DNA of 64,000 bases from Larus michahellis (lineage: Eukaryota > Chordata > Aves > Charadriiformes > Laridae): contig NC_133910.1 of assembly GCF_964199755.1 (NCBI RefSeq), forward strand, positions 10,858,711 through 10,922,710. Direction: 5' to 3'. Made by a program: the position numbers and the translations under genes. Below the pieces are notes generated by a model. That model was not told where the DNA came from and did not search any database. It saw only the letters and a program-made list of their open reading frames with translations. Positions within the stretch are counted from its first letter, which is position 1, and each line of letters begins with the position of its first letter. Shown in pieces: positions 13,401-24,395 of the stretch.

Positions 13401-16400
13401 CTAATTGTTGCGTGGAAGTTGTCAGATGTCCATTCTTTTATGCTCTGCAGAGATGGCAGCAGACAAACCACATTCATCCTACCAGCCAGAGCAGGATGGT
13501 CTCGGGGCTCAAAAAAAACAACACAGAACCCCACAAAAAAAGTCAAAACCAAAAAACCACCCCAAAACCCCCCAGGCTAAAAGTTAGGGATCCTCTAAGA
13601 CAAGGGAAAAAGCTGGGACCAGGATCATGTTACTTTCAAACAAAAGCACTAGAGAGAAACAGTTCAAGGGGGACCATATGTTTAAATTTATCAAAAGTTT
13701 TGTTTGTTGTTGGGGTTTTTTTAAGTTAAAAATTAAAAAAAAAGCCCCAGTAAAGTTGGTGAATTTTTCACCAGTAATCTCTGTAACACTGTGGAGTGGG
13801 ACTTTACCTAAGCTTAGAAGAAATGCAAAGCGAAGATCTGGGCTGGCAGAATGGAGAGCATTGATAGATAAATGTGTATCTGCAGTTTACGTTGTGGTTT
13901 CTAACTTTTTACTTCCAGGAGCATCAGAGTTTATGTGAATATGCTTTAATCCCTTGTCACACTGGTTGTGGACACATGGTGATGAGAAAGAAACTTGCAG
14001 ATCATTTGGAAAATGGATGTGCTAATAATGTGACAATGTGTCAGAAGTGTAAGCGGAGCTTATCCAGTAGTGAATACCAAGTAAGAACATTTCTCTGTTT
14101 CGAATGAGGCCTTTATATTAATGGCTTAAATAATCTATCATGACATTTTTCATCCTGATTTCATGAATGCTAGTGCACTTGGAGAATATTTAGTTTTCCT
14201 GAGTTAGCGAATTTTTCCACACGTGTGTTGGAGGGGAAAATGAGCTGGATTTGATAGTCTGCTTGTGATGTTAAAACAGAGAGGGAGATACCTGTGTGCT
14301 CATCCAGGGCTTGGGCAGCCCAGGTTCTAGCTCCTTTCTCAAAGCATGTGTCCCAATATCAGGTAGGTAAGAAGCACAGACAGCGGGCAGGGAAGAGATC
14401 TTGAAAGTGGATGGAGTTTTATTCAGACTAAAACTGCCCACAAATTTGTAAGGCATGCTTTTGTCAGATAGTATTTCTATTAGATCTGAGCAGGTATGAC
14501 TCTCCAAATTAGCAGCAGTGTCCATATAGACCAGGAAGAGCATACTCCGAATCTGTCAGAAATTTCTCAGTGACTATTTAAACATATTTACTTTATATTT
14601 TTTTGTGTTAAGTTGTCTTTCCCACTGTTGGGACAGGGACTTGCAAAATGTATGTGCATATATACACACAGGGTAACACTGGGCTGTCCCCAGCATTTGC
14701 TCAAAATCCTCTTCAAAACAACCTTTTTTGCCCCCAAGATTGTAGTTGATCATAAAACTTTGAAGTTTGTGTTACTAAACTTATTGCATTCTTCCTTGCA
14801 AGTAATGACTTTCTTGGTCAATGCTTGAAATTACGGTAGCAGAACAATGTTACGTGTTACTGACTTGCAGATTGTAAGTACCTTTATACGTTCATTTTAA
14901 CTTAAATAAGAGGTGCTCTTTATTTTTACCCATTTTTGTAGATGCAGCACGGTACAAATTCTGGGAGTGGTCTGAGGGCATAAAGTGAGCGAGTAGAAAC
15001 TCTTCTGTGTTGCTGAAGGAGGAAGCGGTGTGGTGGGGCAGATGAGAAATGATAGAAAAATATCTGTTCTTATATGCAGAGATTACCAAAGATAGAGCTT
15101 CAGTGGCACCGCTTCTCAGCTTCACGATGCAAGTGCCTCATCTGTTGTTTAGGACGTTTTGTGATTAAAAACCCCTGGACCAAAGCAATAGCCGCATGAA
15201 TGAGAGATGCCCCACACCTGCTAACGCTGCTGTGCGTGTTTTCATTTGAAAGCTCTGAAACGTTCTCGTCCCAAACCCACATAACTTCTGACCCTGTGGG
15301 CTCTGTTAACACAGAAAATGTTCTTGGGGCAACACTCCTTTGGGGTGTAACCTAGTGAATATTGTTTCCTCCAGATGATTTAAAGAGAATAATTGCCAGC
15401 CTTGGAGTTTTGTCCTGGAATGGGGGCATAGTGATATAAGACCTATGTGGCAGGAGGGTTGTGAGTATCTCAAAAATCTAGCCTGAAGTAAGTAAGTCTA
15501 GCCTGAAGTAAGTAGTAGTGGATAGCTTTGCACGTCGTAACTGTCACAAATTTATGCCTTTCCAAATACTGAGCTGTAAGAGTGACTCAACATGGGGGTA
15601 ACAGCCCCTCTGGGGTAAGAACAGGGCGCTCTTGCTAAAACACGCTTCTTGGGAAGCTTTTGCCTGTGCTTTTCCTATCTTACTAACTCTTACAGAGAGA
15701 AGAATATCTGGACCCAGGCACATTTTACCAGTGCTAAATTCAGCGTATGTTTCAGAGAGACTGTAAATACCAGAAGGTGGCAACACTTAATCTTTCAGCC
15801 TTCTGGAAGTGCTGTAGGGAGACTGGAGGAGGAAACCTGAGCTGCCTGAGCGTTCCCTGAGCACCTTTCTCTTTTCAGAGGTCTGTGATACGGCAGATCC
15901 ACCTCAGCGGGCTCCATTTTCCTGCAATAAAGAACTGTTTTCCTCCCACTCATTCCGGCTAGCTATCATCTAATTAATTTTTTGGTTAGGAAACCTTGGC
16001 AACCAAGCAGGGGATTGGCCTTGAGATGTTGATCTTTCTCTGCCTGCCTTAGTTAGGATTTGTAAAATTGGAATTTTGCTGGTTACATGATCTGCTTTAG
16101 TAAATCTGCAGTTACGTGGCATAAAAATTTTGATTATTTGTGCGTGTTCCATGTATCCACAATCCTCTGGGAGCAAATAGTAAGTTTTGAGCACTGCTCT
16201 TGCTCTCTCCCTCTTAGCCAATTGGTTATTGGTCTTGTGATTTTTGTATTTCCATATTTTAAAGAAACTTCTTAGCAGCCCCTCTCCCCCCTCAAGAAAT
16301 CAGCGATCTGAAGGAGTCAAATAGCAGAAAGGAAGAAAATAAAGGCATACTTTGTGCAATAGCTGAGGTACAGGCTATTAAAAATGAGTGAGAAAAACTT

Positions 16401-19400
16401 ATGGCTGTATTTCTGAGGACGGAAAGAGAAACCTTAGGATTCTTTGCAGGGGAGACTTGAGGGTTGCTGCAACGGCTTTGTCAAAAAATTTCTAGACTGC
16501 TATAGGAAATGTACTGGCATGCAAAGGCGTTTGTAAAGATTAAAGACAGCTCCCCTGAACAGTATGAATTGAAAGCTGACAGTTGCTGTGTTACGTACAC
16601 ATATTACCGTTGTATGAACCAATGGCAGGAGGATTACTTTACCCTTCTTGGAGCCAGAAATGGCAGGAAGTCCCGTGTTAGCGGTAATGCATTTTGCATT
16701 AGCACATCATGATGGAAAATTTGGATTCCAGCCTTCAAAATATTAATAAGCAGGATGCAAGAAGGGTCTGCACATTAAGGAAACTATATGAAGTCAGTGC
16801 AAGAAGAGTTTATATTTGGGTTTCCTGTATATTTGCGTTCTGTTCTGTAATCCACCTGCACGTCATTGTGTATATATGTGTGTGTACATATGTGTGCGTG
16901 TGCGCGCATAACTATGGTTTGAACTGGGCAAGACTTGCACATTGCCAATCTCGTATCAGATTTCCCAGGGTGACCTTGCAGAGCATCTGTAAGTAGTTTC
17001 CAAAAGCTTTGGGCCCCATAAGCCAAAGATCACACTTTGTACTTTCACTTAACAGGTATTGCATCTGGAGATCCGTCACTGAACACGCCTGCTAGGCTGA
17101 GAAGGAGAGTAATCAGTTTAGAGGCTTAGCTTGAGAAACCTCCGAGTCTGCAATTCATTGTACAGGGGACAGCAGCACCCGCTTTTCGCAGATGTGCTTC
17201 AGTCCCAAATTTCGGAACATTATTTCCTCTAAAAAGAAGCCAGATAACTCTGCAGCCCATTGTGTAGTGATGCCCAGAGCGGGCACTCTCTGGACAGGGG
17301 TACAGGATTTTGCACTGCGTGTTGTGGGGCTTGTAGCATTCCTGGGGAAGTTATCCTTCCTTCCTTGCTTTACTCGTCCTTAAATCCACACCTTCCAGGA
17401 AGAAAGTAGGAAACTTATTGTAAACTTTTTCTTCCATAACACAGAATTTCTTCTAGAAAAGCCTCCCAAACCCCCAAGTTTCTCCAAAATAGGAATAGCG
17501 TTCTCAAACAAAAGCTTTGTTTCAAAGACTCCTAAATAAAGATGCTGAATGATTTTAATAATGTACTGAATTATTTTCTTCTTGTTTTAATGACAGGAAC
17601 ATTCATGCGAAGGCAATTTGTGTAAGGAACAAAAACATGTGCAAACAGAAACACCATCAAAGGAAAAGGTAGGTAAAAGATGAGTGAATGCAATACGGCT
17701 TTATTTCAGTTCATAAAAGTATCACTTGTTCATTGAGATTAAATGAACATCCGAGAACATCTTCAGATATGGCAGTGTATCTGGATGCTTTTTACATCCC
17801 AGTATGGCTCTGCTGACTACCGTCTCTTCCCTGCTCCCACAATTAACTTTATTAAATCACCTTCTCAATTAATCTTACAAAAATGGGGAAATGTTTTTTT
17901 CCTTTCAAATATTCACGGAGACCCACAAGAAGACGCTGTATAGCAACATATTTGAAGAGACATGCTTTTTGTTGTGAAGGGGCCTAAATCTGAATATCAC
18001 TCAGAGCATTTGGTCTGATAGATCCATTCATTCCCAGGATGTGCTGTACGACACAGCTCTTCTGTGGGTTCTGGAAGAGCAGGAAGAGGGTTGGAGTGGC
18101 TGTGTGCATGGTGTTATCCACTGCGGTGGGACGCTTTGCTTATTGACGTCTTATTTATGAGAGGTTGTTACTAGGGGATCACTGTGGTTTGTGAAATCAT
18201 TATGGAGTCTGTTAGATGGACACTTCACTGTCGGGCTGCATGCAAGAAACTTGCAATCAACCACACTCTTGATTGATTTACTAATGAATTTTCAAGCTGG
18301 TTGGATACTGTAAGCAGCGGTAGTGCCTTGAGTTGAATTAACCTGATTTATAGCTGCTGGGATTGCGGCCTAGTTGTTTGCAGATAAATAAAAGAATCCT
18401 TTTCAATTGCTATTTGATTATCTTCTTTCCTTTTTTTTTCCCAACAGAACTGCCCTGCACCCTTAATCAGCAAGGATGGATGTCGTTTTGCTGAAGCTGG
18501 CTGTTCATTTAGGGTGAGTGAAATGTCCGCCTTCAGGAAGGTCTCAGATGGTGTACAACTCCGCACTGTGCCCCTGGTCTAGCCAGCCGTTGTGTTCAAG
18601 GTAGTAGGCTTCCATCTAAATAGATCTTTAAGGAAAGAGAGAAAGTCTGCCCACTTTTAGTAGATCAGCAGAGGTGATGTTGGAACTGCCATGGTTACAC
18701 AGCGGGTGTAAGGTGCAGTTCAGCCTGTGATACTCTTTATCTCGCACTGTGCATTCACTTCAGATAAAAATAGATGTTTATTACAATTCTGCTGGTTTAT
18801 CAGATGTGCTGTTCTGCTCTGATTTGGATATTCCCTCCAGGGTAAAGCCACTTAAAACAGTAACGGGTCTTTTCTGCATTTCAGTTGGCATCTGATGCCT
18901 TGTCTGGTGTATTAAATATTGGCTTATTTGAGAATCTTGCTGGGACTCTGCCTGGCACCCTGTTTAACACAGGAATTGTAGGCAGTTTTCTTTTTACGTA
19001 GCACGTGTACACGTGCTAACACGTAGCCTAGACTGATCGTTGGAGGGCTTGTTGGTTTTGCTCGCTCCGTGTCTCCTCTGAGAGTCGGCTGCTATGTAGC
19101 TGGACCTCTGTCTCGCAGTTCTTCCATCTCTGTCTCTCCCAAGAAGTGGACGGGAACGTTGCTTGATTTGGCCCCAGGCCCATTATGGTAGCTGTACGCA
19201 GAGTGTATTGACAGCGTCTTCTTCTTACAGGGAAGCAAAGAGAAGATAAAGGAGCATGAAAAAACTGCAGTTGGGGCCCACATGCTGCTTCTGCTGCAGC
19301 ACATAAAGCAACTGAAGGCAAGCTTGTGCACTGCTGCCAAATCTGCAAACGGTTTCATCCCACGGTCAGACCTGAATGTGAATGGTGCCGGAAAAAGCGT

Positions 19401-22400
19401 CTCTGATCTGCAGATCCCGGGGGGGCTGGAAATCAATGGGGATCTGGAAGTAGACTGTTTTCCTGAATCTTCTGTTTCTGAGGATGAATCTGTTCTGCAA
19501 CAACTTGTGAGGGAGAAAGTGATTTCTGAGCTAGAAAATAAGCTGCATGTGTTTGAGAATATTGTGGCAGTGCTCAATAAAGAGGTGGAGACCTCTAATT
19601 TGGAAATCACAGCCTTTCGGAGACAGAGTGAACTCGATCAAAATGTAATACGAGGCCTTGAACTGAAGGTAAATAGTTAAGCATTGTCTGTGTGCTTGTT
19701 CTATAGCTAACAACTATTTACACATATCAGAGAGAGGTGGTGTAGAGATCAGGACAGGGATGGGCACAGGAATTTGAGCTGTGAAGTGTTAAGTTCTGGA
19801 CACATCTACAGGTCCTTTTGTTGTTTTGGATAGATGAGGATCTCTAATATTTGTTACCTAAATCTGTGTTTAGGTACCTAGATATTCCTGAGAGTTTTGA
19901 ATGTTCACAATTTGCCATGATCGTACTGTGAGCCAGCGACAGTTGTTTAATTGACAAATCCTCTTCAAGCAGCATTATGCCTGGAGGACCAAACAACCAT
20001 CTCTCCAGGTGTTTGCCTTATGTGTTGATATGTAACTGTCGCTTAAGAAGAAATCAAAGGAGACTCCCCAGAACATGAGGTTTCCAGAACGATTCTGCTA
20101 TTTCTGCAGCACAACAGCCTGGAGAGGGGGGTTGATTGAAAGCTATTTGTTTTTTCTAGATTGCAGAGTTGCACCGGTGCCTGACGCAGAAGGATGCAGG
20201 CCTGAGCAGTCTTCATAAGACTCTTCTGTTCTCTGAGCAAGCTTCCTATGATGGGGTCTTTCTGTGGAAAATAACGGATGTTGGCAGGAAGTTACAAGAC
20301 TCTGTGACTGGAAGAGCAGTCAGTTTGTATTCACCAGGTAAAACAAGACATATGCATCTGTTAGCAAAACCCAGTCCTTTCGAAAACCTACTGATTTCTC
20401 TACAACGGTGCTCATGTGGACAGATCCTTTCAAATAGCACCTTAAACTAAGATGCTGCTTATGCAAAGCCCTCATGCTGTCCTGCCTGTATTTCAGGACA
20501 GCTGTGGTGTGCTCTTCCACAGGGTTGTGTTCTGTTCTGGGCTTTCCTTTTGCAATTTGCCCTCCGCCACAGCTACTTGCAGTGACATCTGCTGGATCCG
20601 CCTCGTCTAACCCACGGCTTGGTGCCTGCGGTACCGAGTGGCTGTCTGCCGCAGTAATCTCCCATGTGAGAAGTAATTTGATTAGGTAAAATATGCTTGT
20701 GTGGCTAATAACAGGTAATTTTCACTGAGGCGTGAGGCACTAAAAGTATTTCAACCACTGGATTTTCATTGCTTCTAATCTCCAGGGTGTGCTGATTTGC
20801 CTGTTCTCATCTCTGTGATAGCAAAACACCTCATACGCTATCTTTTCCCATATGTCAGAACACTCATTATGTCTTTTTTTCAAAGGAGGCTTTGCTAATG
20901 AAGAGTTCTGATTTTCAGCTTTCTACACTGCGAAGTATGGCTACAAGGTCTGTCTGAGGGTTTATCTGAACGGGGATGGGACGGGAAAAGGAACCCACGT
21001 GTCCCTGTTCTTTGTTGTCATGAAAGGAGACTATGATGCTCTGCTCCCGTGGCCTTTCAGACACAAGGTAAGGAGGACAACCTTCTGGTGTCTGATCCGA
21101 GCACAAACCCACCGCTTCTCCCACTGAACACAAGGGGACTTTTTCTCTGGAATTTAGTGGAAGTTGGAGCGTTTTCCCGTTTTCCTCTCTGATGGCTATT
21201 AGCCATCTTGGGTAATAATTTTTCTCTGAATGGAGTGATCTACACCCAGGGAAAGCTGCTTTTACCGAGATTCCATGCTTTGCCTTGTAGGATTTTCAAG
21301 CACCAGAACACTGCTGTTTGATATCTCCCAACCTGCGTCCACCTGGGCTAAAGCCAGAGACGCATTTTTTCCTGGCCCTTGCTATACATAGATAATCTCA
21401 GTTTATGAGGGAATTATGATTTGCTGCCTGAAGCACAGGTGTCAGAAACGTGAGGTTAGAGTTCTACTTACAAACGTGCCATAGATGTCTTACGTGATCC
21501 TGGTCTTGTTTTTTCTCATCGTATAAGTGTAATCTGATAATGGCAACAATGGTTAAAAAAGCAGTGAAAGTACGCACGGGCTTCTGATCTCTGTTCTAGC
21601 ACTTGCCTTCGTGTGGTAATAATTCCGTAAGCCTTTCATATAAATAGCCTTGCTAGCATTTAGCGGCCAAAAAAAATAGAAATCAAAGTCCCGAATCCTC
21701 AATGTATTAAAAATTATTACACGGATTTCACATTTAAACCTAAAGAACAGGGAGTTAATAAAAGTGGTAATGAGATGGGGAGATTCTATACCGATACTTA
21801 GGTTGTGTCTTTTACATATTTGCATACAGGCCACTGAGCTGTTTCTTTTGATTCCAAACCACAATAACAGAATGAATGTAATGACTGTAACCAAACTCGG
21901 GGCTTGTTTAAGTTGTCAGGAGAGAGAGGAAAAAAAGTCTTTGGATTGTGCAGTTCTCTACCAAGAAAGAATTCTTTACTTTATTTTATTTAATTTTATT
22001 TTATGGGTGGCAGAGTTCTAAATACTTCATCTGGGAACTGGTACAGTCCCCCTTGTTCACATTAACAGAACCTGCAGGTTGCAAAACATTGATTATAATT
22101 TGTACTTAATTATCGATAGAGCATCCAACTGCTTTTGCTGGAGGTTTGCACTTCTGTCTCTGATGTTTTCTGGTTTATTTTTCAGTTCAATAACTCATCA
22201 TTGCCGTGTTCTGTTTTTCAGGTTACATTTATGTTGCTTGACCAAAATAACAGGGAACATATTATTGATGCGTTTCGCCCGGACTTGACTTCTGCTTCAT
22301 TTCAGAGACCAGTGAATGATATGAATGTTGCGAGTGGCTGCCCCATGTTCCTCCCTCTGTCCAAGTTACAGTCACCTAAATATGCCTATGTGAAAGAAGA

Positions 22401-22437
22401 CACGCTTTTCCTTAAATGCATTATAGAAACAAATTAG
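7452..22437 (+). CDS. TRAF1: TNF receptor-associated factor 1, long form with RING (557 aa)
   Basis: TRAF1 is a cytoplasmic adaptor that binds TNF-receptor family tails and TRAF2/cIAP and tunes NF-kappaB signalling. Exons: 7452-7660, 9324-9408, 12237-12335, 13919-14080, 17597-17668, 18448-18513, 19231-19668, 20160-20337, 20919-21067, 22222-22437, with GT-AG introns and continuous phase. Residues 15-25 ([11 protein letters not shown]) match the mammalian TRAF1 N-terminus closely, and the C-terminus ([16 protein letters not shown]) is TRAF1-type. Domains: C3HC4 RING with ligands C41, C44, C56, H58, C61, C64, C77 and C80; TRAF-type zinc fingers about 110-240; coiled-coil TRAF-N about 310-400; MATH/TRAF-C about 406-557. 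Human TRAF1 is 416 aa and lacks the RING and most zinc fingers, so this is the long, TRAF2-like layout. The caspase-8 motif LEVD is at residues 303-306. The start is the first ATG after the acceptor at 7438 and matches the family's N-terminus. Confidence 0.97.
8361..8426 (+). repeat. Local 35-bp tandem duplication
   Basis: GTTATTAGTAAGCTAGTTTG plus a TG(T/C)AGTCC tail occurs at 8361 and again at 8396, so a unit of about 35 bp is repeated twice almost without change. It lies in the first coding intron of TRAF1 and has no apparent function. Confidence 0.85.
11495..11540 (+). repeat. 46-bp dispersed repeat, copy 1
   Basis: This segment of TRAF1 intron 2 (between coding exons 2 and 3) matches 12465-12510 over 46 bp with about five mismatches. 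Both share TACCAACAGAGT at the start and TTAACTTTAGTAGGGCTT at the end. The second half resembles a block that recurs in old amniote repeats. It is probably a piece of an ancient interspersed element. Confidence 0.55.
12465..12510 (+). repeat. 46-bp dispersed repeat, copy 2
   Basis: Second copy of the segment at 11495-11540, 970 bp away and on the other side of TRAF1 coding exon 3 (12237-12335). The two copies therefore lie in neighbouring introns and flank that exon. Confidence 0.55.
15478..15514 (+). repeat. Short tandem repeat of 18-19 bp
   Basis: TCTAGCCTGAAGTAAGTA occurs twice, at 15478 and 15497, in a TRAF1 intron. It is a simple local duplication. Confidence 0.8.
16868..16908 (+). repeat. 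TG-rich microsatellite
   Basis: Interrupted alternating TG/TA/CG dinucleotides in a TRAF1 intron. Alternating purine-pyrimidine runs of this type are often length-variable. Confidence 0.7.
18999..19018. promoter_or_regulatory. Perfect 20-bp palindrome with two CACGTG E-boxes
   Basis: The sequence equals its own reverse complement over all 20 bases and holds CACGTG at 19002-19007 and 19010-19015, separated by TA. It lies in the TRAF1 intron before the large exon at 19231. Tandem E-boxes can bind bHLH factors (MYC/MAX, USF, CLOCK-BMAL1, HIF). Any regulatory role is inference. Confidence 0.4.
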
Positions 22438-24145
22438 TGAATCTTGAAATAGGAGTATCTGCTAAATCACCTACTGAGCTTCATCCGTCCACAAGAAAAA
22501 AACCCATCAGCTTGAGACCTTATATTAGTTTTCATGTGCACAAAATGCAGAGAGCCTGAGCCTGTGCTCCACCGAATCAGTTCACGTCAGCCGGGATCTG
22601 CCTGCTGGAGTTAGCTGCTGCCGAGCATGCCGAGTACGCTGTCTGCGCCCCGCCAGTCTGCTATTGCGAGTGAGAACTGTGGTTATTTCATCAAAACAGC
22701 CGATGCTCCCGGTGTAGATGCAGGTTGCAGTCACCCCCCTGCAGACGCTGTTCTTCCTAACGCCCGGCCCAGCGCCCTTCCAGCTCCCTTCCCTGGGTCG
22801 GTGTGTTTCTGGGGTGCGAGGGATGAAGCTGAGCTTTCCCCAGCAGCTGCCTTTCCCGGGAGGTGCGGGGCGAGCACCGGCGCGACGGCGCTGGCTGGCA
22901 GCCCTAACCGGGGACTTTGGCTGTTCCCCCACCAGGGACAAGGGCAGATTCCTTCCCCTGGAGCACCGATCGGGTGTCTCTGTTTGTGCTTATTGATGAC
23001 CTTGAAAGCAGTGAGTTGTGGAAAGCATTTGTAGCTTGAATTCCTTATACCGGATGTTTTATTTCTTGCTATTTATTTTAGACCTATATTTATGTGCTCT
23101 GTAAAGAGATGTTCTGTTGCCTCAGGAATCGGTGACCAGATAACACTGTGCCTTGGGAAAATCGCCTCTGGTATTTCCAAAGGGGTCGTTTGACTTTCCC
23201 ATTTCAGACCTGGAGCTCTGAGGGTCGTTAACCCTGGGAATTCCGGAGCTGCCAGTCCAAGCGGCGGTAAGGACCCCTCAGTAGCTTTGTTTTAAAGTGT
23301 TCGGTCACTTCCTGAACCTTCAAGGCAAGTGATTAGAAACTATTGATTTTTTTTTTCTTGCTTAATTCTTTTTATGTGCTCTGATATTTAAGTCTTTTCA
23401 CACGCTAAAATAGAAGTAACTACTAGAAATCGTTTTGTCTTCTTTTAAAAATAGAGGTAAGGAATGATTTTATCTTTTTTTTTTTTTATAAGCAAGTCCA
23501 GCTTGCAAATGTCTGGATGCGTGCAAAGTTCAAATGCTACACTTTATCCCCAAAAGCAGCGAGCCTTGCCCCCTTCATTCCCCGCTTAACCACTGTTTGA
23601 CAGAATCGGTGGAGATGAGCTTGGGTTGGGTGCAGCAGTTTCTGAATTTCCAGCGAACTCTCCGCGGTACAGCTCGTGTGTCCTGGGCTGCGAGCTGTTC
23701 CGCGGGCTGCAGCGTGCAAACCCAGGGCCTGATCTTGCAGAGAGAGGCAGGTGTGTATTTAAAGACCTTTCCACAATTACTTTATTCATTTTCCCTTTGC
23801 AATATTTCCCGTGGCTCAACTGAAAACACAAAGCCGACAGACAATATTGTGCCCGCTGTGCGAGGAGGGAGAGGAGAAACTGTTTGTCCACTTATATTTT
23901 GCAAACCATGGAAACCGCCGCCGTCTAACAGAGCTGGTGAAATGCCATGTGCTGGGACTAACCTCCAGCCTGACGGCTGGCCTACAAGAGATTTTGCAAA
24001 TCTCTCATTTCTATCTTGACAGCATCCTTTAAAATAATTAGTTGTGATAAAGTATCAAATTTCAGAAAAACTCACCCCATAAACAAACATCTATCAAGGC
24101 TTGTTTGGGAAAGAACTGGATATTCTTTGCCATCGCACAGAAGCA

Positions 24146-24184
24146 GTCTCTCTCTCTCTCTTTCTCTCTCTTTTTCTCTCTCCC
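24146..24184 (+). repeat. TC-rich simple repeat
   Basis: Runs of CTCTCTCT and TTTCTCTC inside the presumed TRAF1 3' UTR. Low complexity, no coding meaning. Confidence 0.85.
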
Positions 24185-24361
24185 ATGTTTAGAATGTTTT
24201 TTCAGCGACAGAAATTTATTTTTCCAAAAATGTTCCAGACCCTGTAACCACACTGGAGTAATATGCCTAAAAATATTCTGCTTTTCATGGCTGTGTAATT
24301 TTGACAAGTGCTGTATTTATTACAATCATTCATATTTTCTTACAATTTTATTTATTTCCTA

Positions 24362-24367
24362 AATAAA
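24362..24367 (+). terminator. TRAF1: Polyadenylation signal AATAAA, probable TRAF1 end
   Basis: Canonical AATAAA, 13 bp before a run of 15 A residues (24380-24394) and a T-rich stretch. This is the best candidate for the TRAF1 mRNA end. Confidence 0.6.
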
Positions 24368-24395
24368 GCTCACTAACTTAAAAAAAAAAAAAAAG

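Larger units (their letters stand above)
22438..24395 (+). other. TRAF1: TRAF1 3' UTR (probable extent)
   Basis: No further exon follows the stop at 22435-22437. The first well-placed AATAAA on this strand is at 24362. The distal part is AT-rich with several ATTTA and TTATTTATTT elements (about 24311-24360), as expected for an unstable, inducible mRNA. A pyrimidine run (TC)n lies at about 24146-24184. The middle (22600-23000) is locally GC-rich, without a recognisable gene. Confidence 0.6.
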
